DNA from: Pseudotamlana agarivorans
GTDB lineage: Bacteria; Bacteroidota; Bacteroidia; Flavobacteriales; Flavobacteriaceae
Assembly (NCBI RefSeq): GCF_001642835.1
Contig: NZ_LXEI01000013.1
Location: 1 to 64,000, forward strand
DNA length: 64,000 nt
Direction of reading: 5' to 3'
Positions 9,216 through 18,060 of this stretch are shown here, piece after piece. A program made the translations under genes and the position numbers. How positions within the stretch are numbered: position 1 is the stretch's first letter; each line of letters begins with the position of its first letter. A model generated the notes under the pieces. The model did no database searches, was not told where the DNA came from, and was given only the letters and a program-made list of their open reading frames with translations.

Positions 9216-9917
9216 ATGCTTGCTTCAGCATTCATATTAGGGTTATTAGGAAGTTTTCACTGTGTGGGCATGTGTGGCCCCATTGCTTTTATGCTACCCG
9301 TTGACCATAACAATTCCTTAAAAAAAGTATCTCAAATCTTTATTTATCATGTTGGTCGTCTGCTCTCTTATGCTATAATCGGACTCATTTTCGGTTTCAT
9401 TGGGAAGCAATTCTACCTTTTTGGATTTCAGCAACAGCTATCTATTGTTATTGGAATCCTTATGATATTAATTGCTATAATTCCTCAAAAAACACTTAAT
9501 AGCTACTCCATTTCAAAACCTATTTATAGAATTATTTCAAAAGTAAAATCATCGTTAGGCAAGGCCTTTAAAAAGAAAACCTACGACACCTTTTTAACCA
9601 TCGGTTTTTTGAATGGTTTTTTGCCTTGCGGATTAGTTTACGTCGCTGTTTTTGCCGCTATAGCCAGCGGAAATACCGCTTCAGGAAGTTTGTACATGGC
9701 TGTATTTGGATTAGGTACCATTCCGTTAATGACTACGGCTATATATTTCAGTCAGTTTTTAAAAGGAAAAGCCAGACAACGCATTCAAAATTTAATACCC
9801 GTTTTCATAGTCATTATAGGTCTTCTATTTATCATTCGAGGCCTCGGATTAGGTATACCTTACCTCTCTCCCAGCCCTATACACGATCATGTTTCGAGTG
9901 AAATTGAATGTCATTGA
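9216..9917 (+). CDS. UreH/TauE-SafE-like membrane protein of the cco cluster
   Basis: Polytopic inner-membrane protein of 233 residues with about six hydrophobic segments. The N-terminus has the LGSFHCVGMCGP motif of the UreH-like (sulfite exporter TauE/SafE superfamily) proteins that end many cbb3 clusters. A second half repeats the pattern with GFLNGFLPCGLVYVA. The Cys residues in the membrane suggest metal handling, perhaps copper, but the transported substrate is not known. It is one base after ccoH and is the last gene of the apparent operon. The C-terminus is His-rich (HDHVSSEIECH). Confidence 0.85.
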   Translation: MLASAFILGLLGSFHCVGMCGPIAFMLPVDHNNSLKKVSQIFIYHVGRLLSYAIIGLIFGFIGKQFYLFGFQQQLSIVIGILMILIAIIPQKTLNSYSISKPIYRIISKVKSSLGKAFKKKTYDTFLTIGFLNGFLPCGLVYVAVFAAIASGNTASGSLYMAVFGLGTIPLMTTAIYFSQFLKGKARQRIQNLIPVFIVIIGLLFIIRGLGLGIPYLSPSPIHDHVSSEIECH

Positions 9918-9990
9918 TTCAATCATATTCATTTAGCATATCATATTTAATTTTGAAGATAGATTAAATCTATGTTAAGGCAATCACTTT

Positions 9991-10013
9991 TAATAGTAAT
10001 ACTATTATATTTG
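9991..10013 (+). promoter_or_regulatory. tetR promoter -7 element with overlapping candidate TetR operator
   Basis: TAATAGT-AAT-ACTATTA (9991-10007) is a perfect inverted repeat with seven-base arms. It overlaps TATATTTG (10006-10013), a perfect TAnnTTTG element. The predicted start near 10017 lies 15 bases before the ATG at 10032. The position fits self-repression by the encoded TetR protein. No good -33 TTG was found at the expected distance. Confidence 0.6.
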
Positions 10014-10031
10014 CAACCAAAATATACAAGC

Positions 10032-10712
10032 ATGTATAGTTTACTATCAAATGTAAAAATTTCTGTACCTGAAAAAATCTATGTGAAAGACCCTGAGTCA
10101 TCAGATTTAGGTAAACGCATCATCCAAGAAAGTATTTTATTAATACATGACATTGGCTTTGAAGCTTTCACTTTTAAAAAACTAGGATCTAAAATAGGAT
10201 CTAATGAAAGTTCGGTATACAGATATTTTGAAAACAAACATAAATTACTGCTATACCTTTCATCTTGGTACTGGGCTTGGATTGAGTACCAGATTGTATT
10301 AGAAACGCATAGTATTCAAGATAATAAAGAAAAATTAATCAAAGCCATTGAGGTTTTATGTCGTACTATTGAAGAAGACTCTAATTTTTCACATATTAAT
10401 GAGGTGGTTTTAAACGCCATTATCATCAACGAAAATTCAAAGTCATTTTTAACCAAAGCTGTTGACGCACAAAATAAAGAAGGTTATTTCAACATTTACA
10501 AACGTGTTGTAAACCGCCTAAAAGACATCATTGTAGAGAATGCACCTATTTATAAATACCCTGCCTCTTTAGCTAGTACCATTATAGAAGGCAGTTTACA
10601 TCAGCATTATTTAAAAGATCATTTTTGGTCTATTACCGATTGTAAAGAAAATGTATCACCTGCATCTTTTTTTAAAAACCTAACCCTTAACGTTTTAAAC
10701 TTACACGAATGA
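10032..10712 (+). CDS. TetR-family transcriptional regulator
   Basis: Predicted cytoplasmic repressor of the export operon that follows. The frame is open from 9972, but the ATG at 10032 is chosen because a promoter element lies at 10006-10013, inside the longer version; this gives 226 residues. The N-terminal helix-turn-helix is visible around residues 28-75, with FEAFTFKKLGSKIGSNESSV and YRYFENKHKLLLYL, typical of TetR. The ligand-binding part shows no close family I can name. It overlaps the ABC gene by four bases (ATGA). Confidence 0.85.
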   Translation: MYSLLSNVKISVPEKIYVKDPESSDLGKRIIQESILLIHDIGFEAFTFKKLGSKIGSNESSVYRYFENKHKLLLYLSSWYWAWIEYQIVLETHSIQDNKEKLIKAIEVLCRTIEEDSNFSHINEVVLNAIIINENSKSFLTKAVDAQNKEGYFNIYKRVVNRLKDIIVENAPIYKYPASLASTIIEGSLHQHYLKDHFWSITDCKENVSPASFFKNLTLNVLNLHE

Positions 10713-12367
10713 ATCAACCCGAAATAACGCCGTGGCAGCGCCTTTTAGGCTTGTTAGAATTAGATAAAAAAGAAATCTTCCAAGTTTTTTATTACGCCAT
10801 TTTCTCGGGAATCATTTCCTTAACGCTTCCCTTGGGAATCCAAGCGATTATCAACCTCATTCAAGGGGCTCAAGTGAGTACATCTTGGATCGTCCTTATC
10901 GTTTTAGTAACTTTAGGTGTGGCATTTGATGGTGGTTTAAAACTCATGCAACTTCGTATTATTGAAACCATACAACAACGTATTTTTACGCGTACTTCAT
11001 TCGAGTTAAGTTTTAGGTTTCCAAAAATTAAAATGTCAGAATTACGAAATAACTATCCACCAGAATTGGCCAATCGTTTTTTTGACACCTTAACCATTCA
11101 AAAAAGTTTATCTAAAATACTTATTGATGTACCTTCGGCGGTACTTCAAATTATTTTTGCGCTTATTTTACTTTCGTTTTACCACGCATTCTTTATCATA
11201 TTTGGACTATTATTACTACTTCTTATTTTCATAGTATTCAAATTTACCGCTAAAAAGGGTTTAGACACCAGTTTATATGAGTCCAAATACAAGTATAAAG
11301 TAGCGCACTGGATACAGGAAATTGCTAGATCTGTTATTAGTTTTAAACTATCTGGAAGCACTAATTTAGGAGTTACTAAAAATGATAATTTAGTTGACGA
11401 TTACCTTAATGCTAGAGAAAGTCATTTTAAAATTTTAATGCTTCAATTTATTCAAATGGTAAGTTTTAAGGTGATTGTAACTGCCAGCTTACTGCTTATT
11501 GGAGGTGCGTTAGTACTTAATCAGGAGATGAATATTGGACAGTTTGTCGCTGCAGAAATCATTATTCTACTTATCATTGCTTCGGTAGAAAAACTAATTA
11601 TTGGGTTAGAATCCTTTTATGACACCCTAACTTCTTTAGAAAAAATAGGTCAAATAGCTGATAAGGATATCGAAAACCAAACTGGTGAAACACCAACATT
11701 TAAAAACGGTATTCATATTGAATTAGACAACGTTTCGTATAATGTTTCCGACCGAGAAAAACATATTTTACACGATATTTCATTAAAAATAAACCCAGAT
11801 AGCCGTATTCTTATTAGAGGAGAAAGTGGTTCTGGTAAATCAACTTTACTTCGTTTAATTTCGGGTGTTATTGAACCTACCTCAGGAAATATCTATGTTA
11901 ATGATATGGCGATTCAAAGTTTACAACTAAATTTCTATCGATCGAAGTTAGGATTATCACTTTCCGATGAAACACCGTTTGAAGGTACTATCAAGGAAAA
12001 CTTAACATTTGGAAACCCATCAATAACCGATGAAGACATCCATGAGGTATTAAATACCGTAGGATTAAAATCTTTTTTAAAGGAACAACCCGAAGGACTT
12101 AACACCATATTATACCCCGACGGCAAACAAATGTCCTTTACCATTTCTAAAAAAATAGTACTTGCTAGAGCCATTTTAAAGAAACCACATGTACTCATTC
12201 TAGAAGATGCATTAGATCGCTTTAACATGGAGGAAACCACAGAGATCATTAGTTATTTAACCGACAAAAAACGTCCGTGGGCCCTGGTTGTAGTTGGACA
12301 TAATAAACGTTGGATTGGCCAATGTGACGAGGTAGTTATTCTAGAAAAAGGTAAAATTCAAAAATAA
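10709..12367 (+). CDS. ABC exporter, fused membrane and ATPase domains, degenerate ATPase motifs
   Basis: Type I-secretion-like half transporter (552 residues) without an N-terminal peptidase domain. Residues 20-310 hold the membrane helices and 335-552 the nucleotide-binding domain. Walker A is intact (GESGSGKST, 371-379), but the Q-loop Gln is replaced (LSLSD, Ser419), the LSGGQ signature is not recognisable (MSFTIS, 475-480), and Walker B reads VLILED with the usual Asp-Glu pair inverted. The H-loop His531 is kept. As a homodimer it would have two altered ATP sites. It is in an operon with TetR, HlyD and TolC genes. Export of a hydrophobic compound, peptide or protein is possible; the cargo is unknown. 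Confidence 0.85.
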   Translation: MNQPEITPWQRLLGLLELDKKEIFQVFYYAIFSGIISLTLPLGIQAIINLIQGAQVSTSWIVLIVLVTLGVAFDGGLKLMQLRIIETIQQRIFTRTSFELSFRFPKIKMSELRNNYPPELANRFFDTLTIQKSLSKILIDVPSAVLQIIFALILLSFYHAFFIIFGLLLLLLIFIVFKFTAKKGLDTSLYESKYKYKVAHWIQEIARSVISFKLSGSTNLGVTKNDNLVDDYLNARESHFKILMLQFIQMVSFKVIVTASLLLIGGALVLNQEMNIGQFVAAEIIILLIIASVEKLIIGLESFYDTLTSLEKIGQIADKDIENQTGETPTFKNGIHIELDNVSYNVSDREKHILHDISLKINPDSRILIRGESGSGKSTLLRLISGVIEPTSGNIYVNDMAIQSLQLNFYRSKLGLSLSDETPFEGTIKENLTFGNPSITDEDIHEVLNTVGLKSFLKEQPEGLNTILYPDGKQMSFTISKKIVLARAILKKPHVLILEDALDRFNMEETTEIISYLTDKKRPWALVVVGHNKRWIGQCDEVVILEKGKIQK

Positions 12368-12376
12368 GCGAGGTTT

Positions 12377-13726
12377 ATGTTAAATATTTCAAACAACAAA
12401 TTAAATAGTTCGATAGACCTAAACAAGTTTAAATCTGGTAAAAAGGTGATGAATAAAACCTATTTCAAGTATTTTAATAGGTTTTTACTGGGTGCAGCCA
12501 TCATTTTTTTCATCGTGCTTTTTTTACCATGGACACAAAACATCACCGGACAAGGAGTGGTTACTACTTTAAAGCCTAACCAGCGTCCGCAACACATCAT
12601 GTCGCAAATTCCAGGACGTATTGAAGCCTGGTATGTTCAAGAAGGTGACCTCGTTAATGCAGGTGATACGATTTTACGTATCTCTGAGGTTAAAAGTGAA
12701 TATTTTGATGATCAACTTGTATCACGAACTCAGGATCAAATAGATGCTAAAAGCGCATCGGCAAAAGCATACCTCAATAAAATTGATGCTTTAAACCGCC
12801 AAATAGTGGCTTTACGAAATGAACAACGTCTTAAGTTACAACAAACAGAAAACAAATTGATACAAGCCGAACTAAAGGTTAAAAGCGACAGTATCGATTT
12901 GGAGGCTTCAAAAACAAATTTAACCATTGCCGAACGCCAGCATGAGCGAACATTGACTTTACAAGAAGAAGGTTTAAAGGCGATGAAAGATGTGGAAGAA
13001 AAACGTTTAAAACTTCAAGAAACTCAAGCTAAGTTAATCGCTCAAGAGAATAAGTTTATTGCAAGTAAAAATGAAGTTCTCAATGCACAAATTGAGTTAT
13101 CACGTGTTAATGCGACCTTTTCCGATAAAATCTCAAAGGCACAAAGTGATATGCACACGGCGCAATCTAACAGCTTTGAAAACGACGTGCAAGTCTCTAA
13201 ACTTGAAAACAGCTATAGTAATTACAAGAAACGTAGCAGTTTACTTTACGTTACTGCGCCACAAAAAGGCTACATAAACAAGGTGATTACCGATGGTATT
13301 GGTACGACTTTTAAAGAGGGTGCCGAGTTGGTTGGTATCATGCCTGCTGACTACCAATTAGCCGTTGAAACCTATGTAGAACCAATAAACCTGCCGCTAC
13401 TACATATAGGAGAAAAAGCCCGTGTTCAATTTGATGGGTGGCCTGCGATTGTTTTTAGTGGATGGCCTAATGTGTCATACGGTACCTACGGCGCCCAAGT
13501 AATCGCAATTGAGCAATTTATTAGTCCGAATGGAAAGTATAGAATTCTCCTTGTTCCCGATGAAAGCGAGCATCCATGGCCTGATGCAATTCGCGTTGGT
13601 TCTGGTGCAAGAACGATGGCACTTTTACAAGATGTGCCTATTTGGTTTGAAATTTGGCGTCAAATTAATAGTTTCCCTCCAAACTACTACCAACCTCAAA
13701 GTGGGAGCAAAAAAGATAAAAAATGA
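12377..13726 (+). CDS. HlyD-family membrane fusion protein
   Basis: Periplasmic adaptor linking the ABC protein to the TolC-like channel. One membrane helix (about residues 35-53) follows a 34-residue cytoplasmic segment; a second ATG at 12449 would shorten this. A lipoyl/barrel-sandwich part (GRIEAWYVQEGDLVNAGDT) flanks a long coiled-coil hairpin at about residues 105-300, and a second beta segment follows (VTAPQKGYINKVI). The length of 449 residues is normal. It lies nine bases after the ABC gene and overlaps the TolC gene by four. Confidence 0.92.
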   Translation: MLNISNNKLNSSIDLNKFKSGKKVMNKTYFKYFNRFLLGAAIIFFIVLFLPWTQNITGQGVVTTLKPNQRPQHIMSQIPGRIEAWYVQEGDLVNAGDTILRISEVKSEYFDDQLVSRTQDQIDAKSASAKAYLNKIDALNRQIVALRNEQRLKLQQTENKLIQAELKVKSDSIDLEASKTNLTIAERQHERTLTLQEEGLKAMKDVEEKRLKLQETQAKLIAQENKFIASKNEVLNAQIELSRVNATFSDKISKAQSDMHTAQSNSFENDVQVSKLENSYSNYKKRSSLLYVTAPQKGYINKVITDGIGTTFKEGAELVGIMPADYQLAVETYVEPINLPLLHIGEKARVQFDGWPAIVFSGWPNVSYGTYGAQVIAIEQFISPNGKYRILLVPDESEHPWPDAIRVGSGARTMALLQDVPIWFEIWRQINSFPPNYYQPQSGSKKDKK

Positions 13727-15117
13727 AACGTATCATATTAAGTTTAATATTAATAGCTACTTGTAATTTATACGCACAAGATAGCTTATCGACCATTAGT
13801 TTGGCTGAATACTTAGGGTATGTTAAATCGTTTCACCCCATTGTAAAACAGGCCAATCTAATTTTAACTGAAAGTGAAGCGAAGCTTTTAAAATCGAGAG
13901 GCGCTTTCGATCCAAAATTGGGTGTGGATTATGGAAGAAAAAAGTTTAAAGGCACCGAATATTACGATAAGCTTAATGCCAGTTTTAAAATACCAACATG
14001 GTATGGTATAGAACTTAAAGGAAACTTTGAAGAAAACACAGGTCAGTATCTTAACCCAGAATCGAACGTACCTATCGACGGACTCTATAGTGCTGGGGTT
14101 TCTGTCTCTCTTGCTAAAGGCCTCCTGATTAATGAACGCATGGCCACTTTAAAGCAAGCCAAATTATTTGTTAACCAAGCCAAAGCAGATCGTACCCTTT
14201 TAGTTAACGATATTGTATTTCAAGCCTCTGTAAGCTATTTCGAATGGCTAAAAAGCTATAATGAAAAGCGTATTTATGAAAACTTTTTAGACAATGCTCA
14301 AGAGCGATTAGATGGTATTAAAACAAGCTTTGAAGTTGGCGAAAGACCGGCCATTGACACTGTAGAAGCACGTATCACCCTAAATACGAGAAGATTAAAC
14401 TTAGAAAAAGCCAGAATAAAATACATTAAAGCGACTCTAGAACTGTCTAATTATTTATGGCTAAATGAAAATACGCCTATTGAATTAAAGGATAATATTA
14501 TTCCAGATATTAGCACCATCGATCACATTGATGAGATTTTCAAAACCAGTGATTTAAATATTGAAAGCATCAATTTAGAAGAACACCCGAAGATGCTATC
14601 ACTTCAAAATAAATATAAAAGTTTAGAAGTTGAAAAAAGGCTTAAAACAAACAACCTATTACCTAAAATAGATTTACAATACAACTTTTTGTCACAAACG
14701 CCAGATCAAATAAATACATTTAATACAGCTAATTATAAAAGCTATGTTAATGTGAGTTTTCCTTTATTTCTAAGAAAAGAACGTGGTGATTTACAATTGG
14801 CTAAAATGAAGCTTCAAAACACCAATCTAGATATTAGTGCGACACGAGTAACGCTTCAAAATAAAATTAATGCGGTAAATCAGGAAATTGAATCGTATGA
14901 CATTCAAACCATGCATACTTCAGAGATTATTTCCGATTATAAAATCATGCTTAATGCCGAAGAACGAAAATTTTCATTAGGTGAAAGCTCTTTGTTTTTA
15001 GTGAACTCCCGAGAATCTAAATTGATTGATGCCGAATTAAAAGGCGTGTCTATCGAATACGATTTATTACAAACTAAGGCTAGACTTTCTAATATTTTAG
15101 CCTCTGAAATAGACTAA
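13723..15117 (+). CDS. TolC-family outer membrane efflux protein
   Basis: Outer membrane channel of the tripartite exporter, 464 residues. The signal peptide is MKRIILSLILIATCNLYAQ. The rest has the alternating helical repeats of the outer membrane efflux protein family, with two similar halves (for example EARITLNTRRLNLEKARI and KMKLQNTNLDISATRVTL). It overlaps the HlyD gene (ATGA) and ends the operon. It is convergent with hemN. Confidence 0.92.
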   Translation: MKRIILSLILIATCNLYAQDSLSTISLAEYLGYVKSFHPIVKQANLILTESEAKLLKSRGAFDPKLGVDYGRKKFKGTEYYDKLNASFKIPTWYGIELKGNFEENTGQYLNPESNVPIDGLYSAGVSVSLAKGLLINERMATLKQAKLFVNQAKADRTLLVNDIVFQASVSYFEWLKSYNEKRIYENFLDNAQERLDGIKTSFEVGERPAIDTVEARITLNTRRLNLEKARIKYIKATLELSNYLWLNENTPIELKDNIIPDISTIDHIDEIFKTSDLNIESINLEEHPKMLSLQNKYKSLEVEKRLKTNNLLPKIDLQYNFLSQTPDQINTFNTANYKSYVNVSFPLFLRKERGDLQLAKMKLQNTNLDISATRVTLQNKINAVNQEIESYDIQTMHTSEIISDYKIMLNAEERKFSLGESSLFLVNSRESKLIDAELKGVSIEYDLLQTKARLSNILASEID

Positions 15118-15201
15118 AACAGGATAATATCAATTTAGCTTAGAGTTTTTTCTTCTGTCGTTTCTCATTCTTTCGAAATGACAAATGCAAAAAAAAGAAA
15201 A

Positions 15202-15221
15202 AGGCTTTCCGTCAAAAGCCT
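15202..15221 (-). terminator. terminator between tolC-like gene and hemN
   Basis: AGGCTTT (15202-15208) and AAAGCCT (15215-15221) form a seven-pair stem. The run of A at 15189-15201 on the plus strand becomes a T-run for transcripts from the minus strand, so it best serves hemN. It could also slow transcription from the left. Confidence 0.65.
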
Positions 15222-15253
15222 CTTTCCAAGGTAGTCCAGTAGTTATTAGATTG

Positions 15254-16618
15254 TTAGATCGTCATAGAAAACAACTGGGTGTGCGGCTTATTTCTTTGTA
15301 ATAACACATCAAAAGCCATACAAATATTACGGACAAATGGTTGACCTTTTTGCGTGACTTCAACACTATTTTTTGTTCTTATAAGCAATCCATCCTGTTC
15401 CATTTCTTCTAATTTAATAAGCATATCTGGCAAGTCATCAAAGTACAAATGCGTTGCTGTCCATGAGGTTTTAAAACGACACATTAAATTGAGTATATGC
15501 TGACGTACCACTAAATCTTCTTCATTTAAAATATGACCACGGTAAACCGGAATAGTGTCACTGTCAAGTAATTTATAGTACGCTTCAATAGACTTCACAT
15601 TCTGTGCAAAACCAAACCAACTATCACTTATAGCGGATACGCCCAAACCAATCATAGCCAAAGTTTTGGAATCGGAATACCCCATGAAATTCCGATGTAA
15701 ATCACCAGAAATCATGGATTTGTATAGACTATCTGATTTCAATGCGAAATGATCCATGCCAATTTCTTCATAACCAACATCAGATAACAATTGCTTTCCT
15801 ATTTCGTACTGTTTTCTTTTTAATTCCCCGGAAGGCACATCGGAATCTTTAAATCCGCGTTGCCCATTCCCTTTTACCCATGGCACATGTGCATAACTAT
15901 AAAAAGCCAAGCGATCTGGTAAAAGCGATTTGGTTTTTAAAATCGTTTCTTTAACATGTTCCAAACTCTGAAAAGGTAAACCATAAATAATATCATGACT
16001 CACCGAGGTGTAACCTATTGCTCTGGCCTGTTCGGTAACACGTTTTACATTTTCAAAAGGTTGAATGCGGTGAATCGCTTTTTGAACCGTGTCATTATAA
16101 TCCTGAACCCCATAACTTACACGTCTAAAGCCTACATCGTATAGGGCTTGTAAATGTTCCTTGGTGGTATTATTAGGGTGACCTTCAAAGCTAAATTCAT
16201 AATTTTCGGCAACAATTGCATGCTCCAAAATACCATTTATGAGCGTTTTTAAGTTTTGCGGACTGAAAAACGTGGGTGTACCGCCTCCAAGATGAAGCGC
16301 TTTAATAACAGGTTTTTCATCAAACATATTTAAATACAGTTGCCATTCCTTTAAAACCGCATTGATGTATGGAGATTCTACACTATGTTGCTTCGTAATG
16401 CGCTTATTACAACCACAAAAGGTGCATAAACTTTCGCAAAATGGCAGGTGAATGTAGAGACTAATTCCTTCTTCGGAGTTACTAGAACTAAAGGCCTTGT
16501 GCAAAGATTTTTTCCAATCGTTTAACGAGAAAGACGTATTATCCCAGTAAGGTACCGTTGGGTAACTCGTGTATCGTGGCCCTGGAATGTTATATTTATT
16601 TACTAAAGCGTTTGACAT
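15254..16618 (-). CDS. hemN: oxygen-independent coproporphyrinogen III oxidase
   Basis: Radical SAM enzyme that converts coproporphyrinogen III to protoporphyrinogen IX without oxygen. The cluster motif is visible in HLPFCESLCTFCGCNK (CxxxCxxC), followed by LHLGGGTPTFF and SYGVQDYN. The frame stays open to 16720, but ATG at 16618 is chosen because the protein then starts MSNALVNKYNIPGPRYTSYP, as in homologs; this gives 454 residues. The preferred start falls at or next to the predicted transcript start, so the message may be leaderless. An Fnr-type box at 16652-16665 fits expression at low oxygen. Confidence 0.95.
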   Translation of the reverse strand: MSNALVNKYNIPGPRYTSYPTVPYWDNTSFSLNDWKKSLHKAFSSSNSEEGISLYIHLPFCESLCTFCGCNKRITKQHSVESPYINAVLKEWQLYLNMFDEKPVIKALHLGGGTPTFFSPQNLKTLINGILEHAIVAENYEFSFEGHPNNTTKEHLQALYDVGFRRVSYGVQDYNDTVQKAIHRIQPFENVKRVTEQARAIGYTSVSHDIIYGLPFQSLEHVKETILKTKSLLPDRLAFYSYAHVPWVKGNGQRGFKDSDVPSGELKRKQYEIGKQLLSDVGYEEIGMDHFALKSDSLYKSMISGDLHRNFMGYSDSKTLAMIGLGVSAISDSWFGFAQNVKSIEAYYKLLDSDTIPVYRGHILNEEDLVVRQHILNLMCRFKTSWTATHLYFDDLPDMLIKLEEMEQDGLLIRTKNSVEVTQKGQPFVRNICMAFDVLLQRNKPHTQLFSMTI

Positions 16619-16621
16619 ACC

Positions 16622-16665
16622 CAAAAATACCTCAATTCGCGATTGTAAAATATGACATTTGTCAT
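16622..16665 (-). promoter_or_regulatory. Fnr-type box and promoter of hemN
   Basis: ATGACATTTGTCAT (16652-16665) is a perfect palindrome. On the minus strand TATTTTTG (16629 to 16622) matches TAnnTTTG and begins 29.5 bp from the palindrome centre, the same distance as at ccoI and ccoS. The predicted transcript start is about 16618, the first base of the hemN ATG. Confidence 0.75.
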
Positions 16666-16673
16666 AACTGTTA

Positions 16674-16704
16674 TTGGGATATTCTTTAATAATCACTAAC
16701 TTTC
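16674..16704 (+). promoter_or_regulatory. candidate promoter of the yceI-like gene
   Basis: TTG (16674-16676), a 20-bp spacer and TAACTTTC (16697-16704) fit the Bacteroidota pattern TTG-N19-21-TAnnTTTG with one mismatch. Start would be near 16708. The Fnr-type box of hemN lies just upstream, but not at the activating distance. Confidence 0.5.
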
Positions 16705-16726
16705 GGAGAAATAAAAACATTTTAAA

Positions 16727-17356
16727 ATGAAAAAAATAAGCTTATTTTTTATTGCTATAGCGCTTAGTTTAACAGCTTGTAAACAAGAGAAAAAGGAATC
16801 AAAAACAGAAACTGCTACTGAAGTGGCATCCACTGCAAAATTTGTGGTAAAACCAGAAGCTACTTCTGTAAAATTTACCGCTTACAAAACCACCGATAAA
16901 GTTGGGGTTGGCGGAGAATTTACCTCTGTTAAGTTTGAAGAGCAATCGGGAGACACACCAGAAGAAGCTTTAAACAACTTGAATTTTTCAATTCCAGTAA
17001 GTAGTTTATTTACTAATGATCCAACAAACACGCGCGATGCCAAAATTAAAGCAGCGTTTTTTGGAGCGATGTTAGATACCGAATTAATTTCAGGAACGCT
17101 AAAGTTTGTAAATGGCTCTGCTATTGCTACTGTTAAAATGAATGGCGAAACACAAAACTTACCTATGGATGTTACCATTACAGACGAAAGACGCGTAACA
17201 CTAACGGGTGTTATGAATCTTGCCGAATGGAACGCACTAGAGGCTTTAGCTTCATTAAACAAAGCTTGTGAAGCTTTACATACCGGAGCTGATGGTGTTA
17301 GTAAAACTTGGGAAGATGTTGCTATTGAAGTGAGTACATTTCTTCGTGAAAACTAG
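16727..17356 (+). CDS. YceI-family lipoprotein
   Basis: Secreted lipoprotein of 209 residues with lipobox LTAC (Cys18) after a hydrophobic signal. The rest follows the YceI lipocalin-like fold: KFVVKPEATSVKFTAYKT, SIPVSSLFT and NLPMDVTITDERRVTLTGVM. YceI proteins bind isoprenoid or other apolar ligands, but the ligand here is unknown. It is divergent from hemN and followed by an inverted repeat. Confidence 0.85.
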   Translation: MKKISLFFIAIALSLTACKQEKKESKTETATEVASTAKFVVKPEATSVKFTAYKTTDKVGVGGEFTSVKFEEQSGDTPEEALNNLNFSIPVSSLFTNDPTNTRDAKIKAAFFGAMLDTELISGTLKFVNGSAIATVKMNGETQNLPMDVTITDERRVTLTGVMNLAEWNALEALASLNKACEALHTGADGVSKTWEDVAIEVSTFLREN

Positions 17357-17393
17357 TTCAATTAACGCTCATATTTATAAAATGAATTAATCC

Positions 17394-17464
17394 TGTCATA
17401 TTGAGCTTGTCGAAATATTTATACTATAAAAATTAGCAAAAGCTTCGACAAGCTCAGCCTGACA
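17394..17464. repeat. inverted repeat of the TGTCA...TTCGACAAGCTCA type
   Basis: TGAGCTTGTCGAA (17402-17414) is repeated inverted as TTCGACAAGCTCA (17444-17456), and outer TGTCA (17394-17398) / TGACA (17460-17464) close the element. It lies 3' of the YceI gene and probably forms a long hairpin. Fragments with the same words occur at 27626-27650 and in the array at 48435-48775. Confidence 0.75.
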
Positions 17465-17527
17465 AATAAAATTTAAATCTCCATACAAACAATTTAACTA
17501 TTAAGCATTGTAAACATCCTTCCATAT

Positions 17528-18058
17528 ATGGATTTAGACATTCTTGTTGAAAATTTTAAGAAAAAAGATGAGAAAGCTTTTGAGGCTTTATATAATATGT
17601 ATAAAGACAGTATGCTAGGTGTTATCTACAATATAGTAAGGGATCATGATATTGCTGAAGAAGTGATGCAGGATGTTTTTATAAAAGCCTGGCATAAATC
17701 GGATACCTATTCTAGTCAAAAAGGGCGGTTTTTCACATGGATTTTAAACATTTCAAGAAACGCCGCCATTGATAAAACACGCTCCAAAAACTTTAAAAAT
17801 TCCAAACAAAACCTAGATTCTAATTTTTTCGTAGATATACTTGAAACCAGTGAAAATTTAAATGATTCAACGGATGCCATTGGTATCTCTCAATATGTGG
17901 GTAAGCTTGCTAAAAAGTGTATTGAAGTTATAGAACTTCTCTATTTTAAAGGCTATACCCAAAATGAAGCGTCCGAAACCCTTGATATGCCTATTGGCAC
18001 AATAAAAACACGAAATAGAAATTGTATTAAGGAACTTAGAAACATGGTTTTAAATTGA
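17528..18058 (+). CDS. ECF-type RNA polymerase sigma factor
   Basis: Sigma-70 family protein of 176 residues with region 2 (FEALYNMYKDSMLGVIYNIV, then DHDIAEEVMQDVFIKAW) and region 4 (YFKGYTQNEASETLDMPIGT). The following gene encodes an RskA-type anti-sigma factor, so the pair is likely a membrane-controlled stress switch. Its stop codon lies two bases before the anti-sigma ATG. The target promoters are not evident in the window. Confidence 0.92.
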   Translation: MDLDILVENFKKKDEKAFEALYNMYKDSMLGVIYNIVRDHDIAEEVMQDVFIKAWHKSDTYSSQKGRFFTWILNISRNAAIDKTRSKNFKNSKQNLDSNFFVDILETSENLNDSTDAIGISQYVGKLAKKCIEVIELLYFKGYTQNEASETLDMPIGTIKTRNRNCIKELRNMVLN

Positions 18059-18060
18059 TT

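Noticed and set aside
9972-10031. Longer N-terminus for the TetR gene
   Set aside because: The promoter and palindrome lie inside this segment, and the extension has no TetR similarity.
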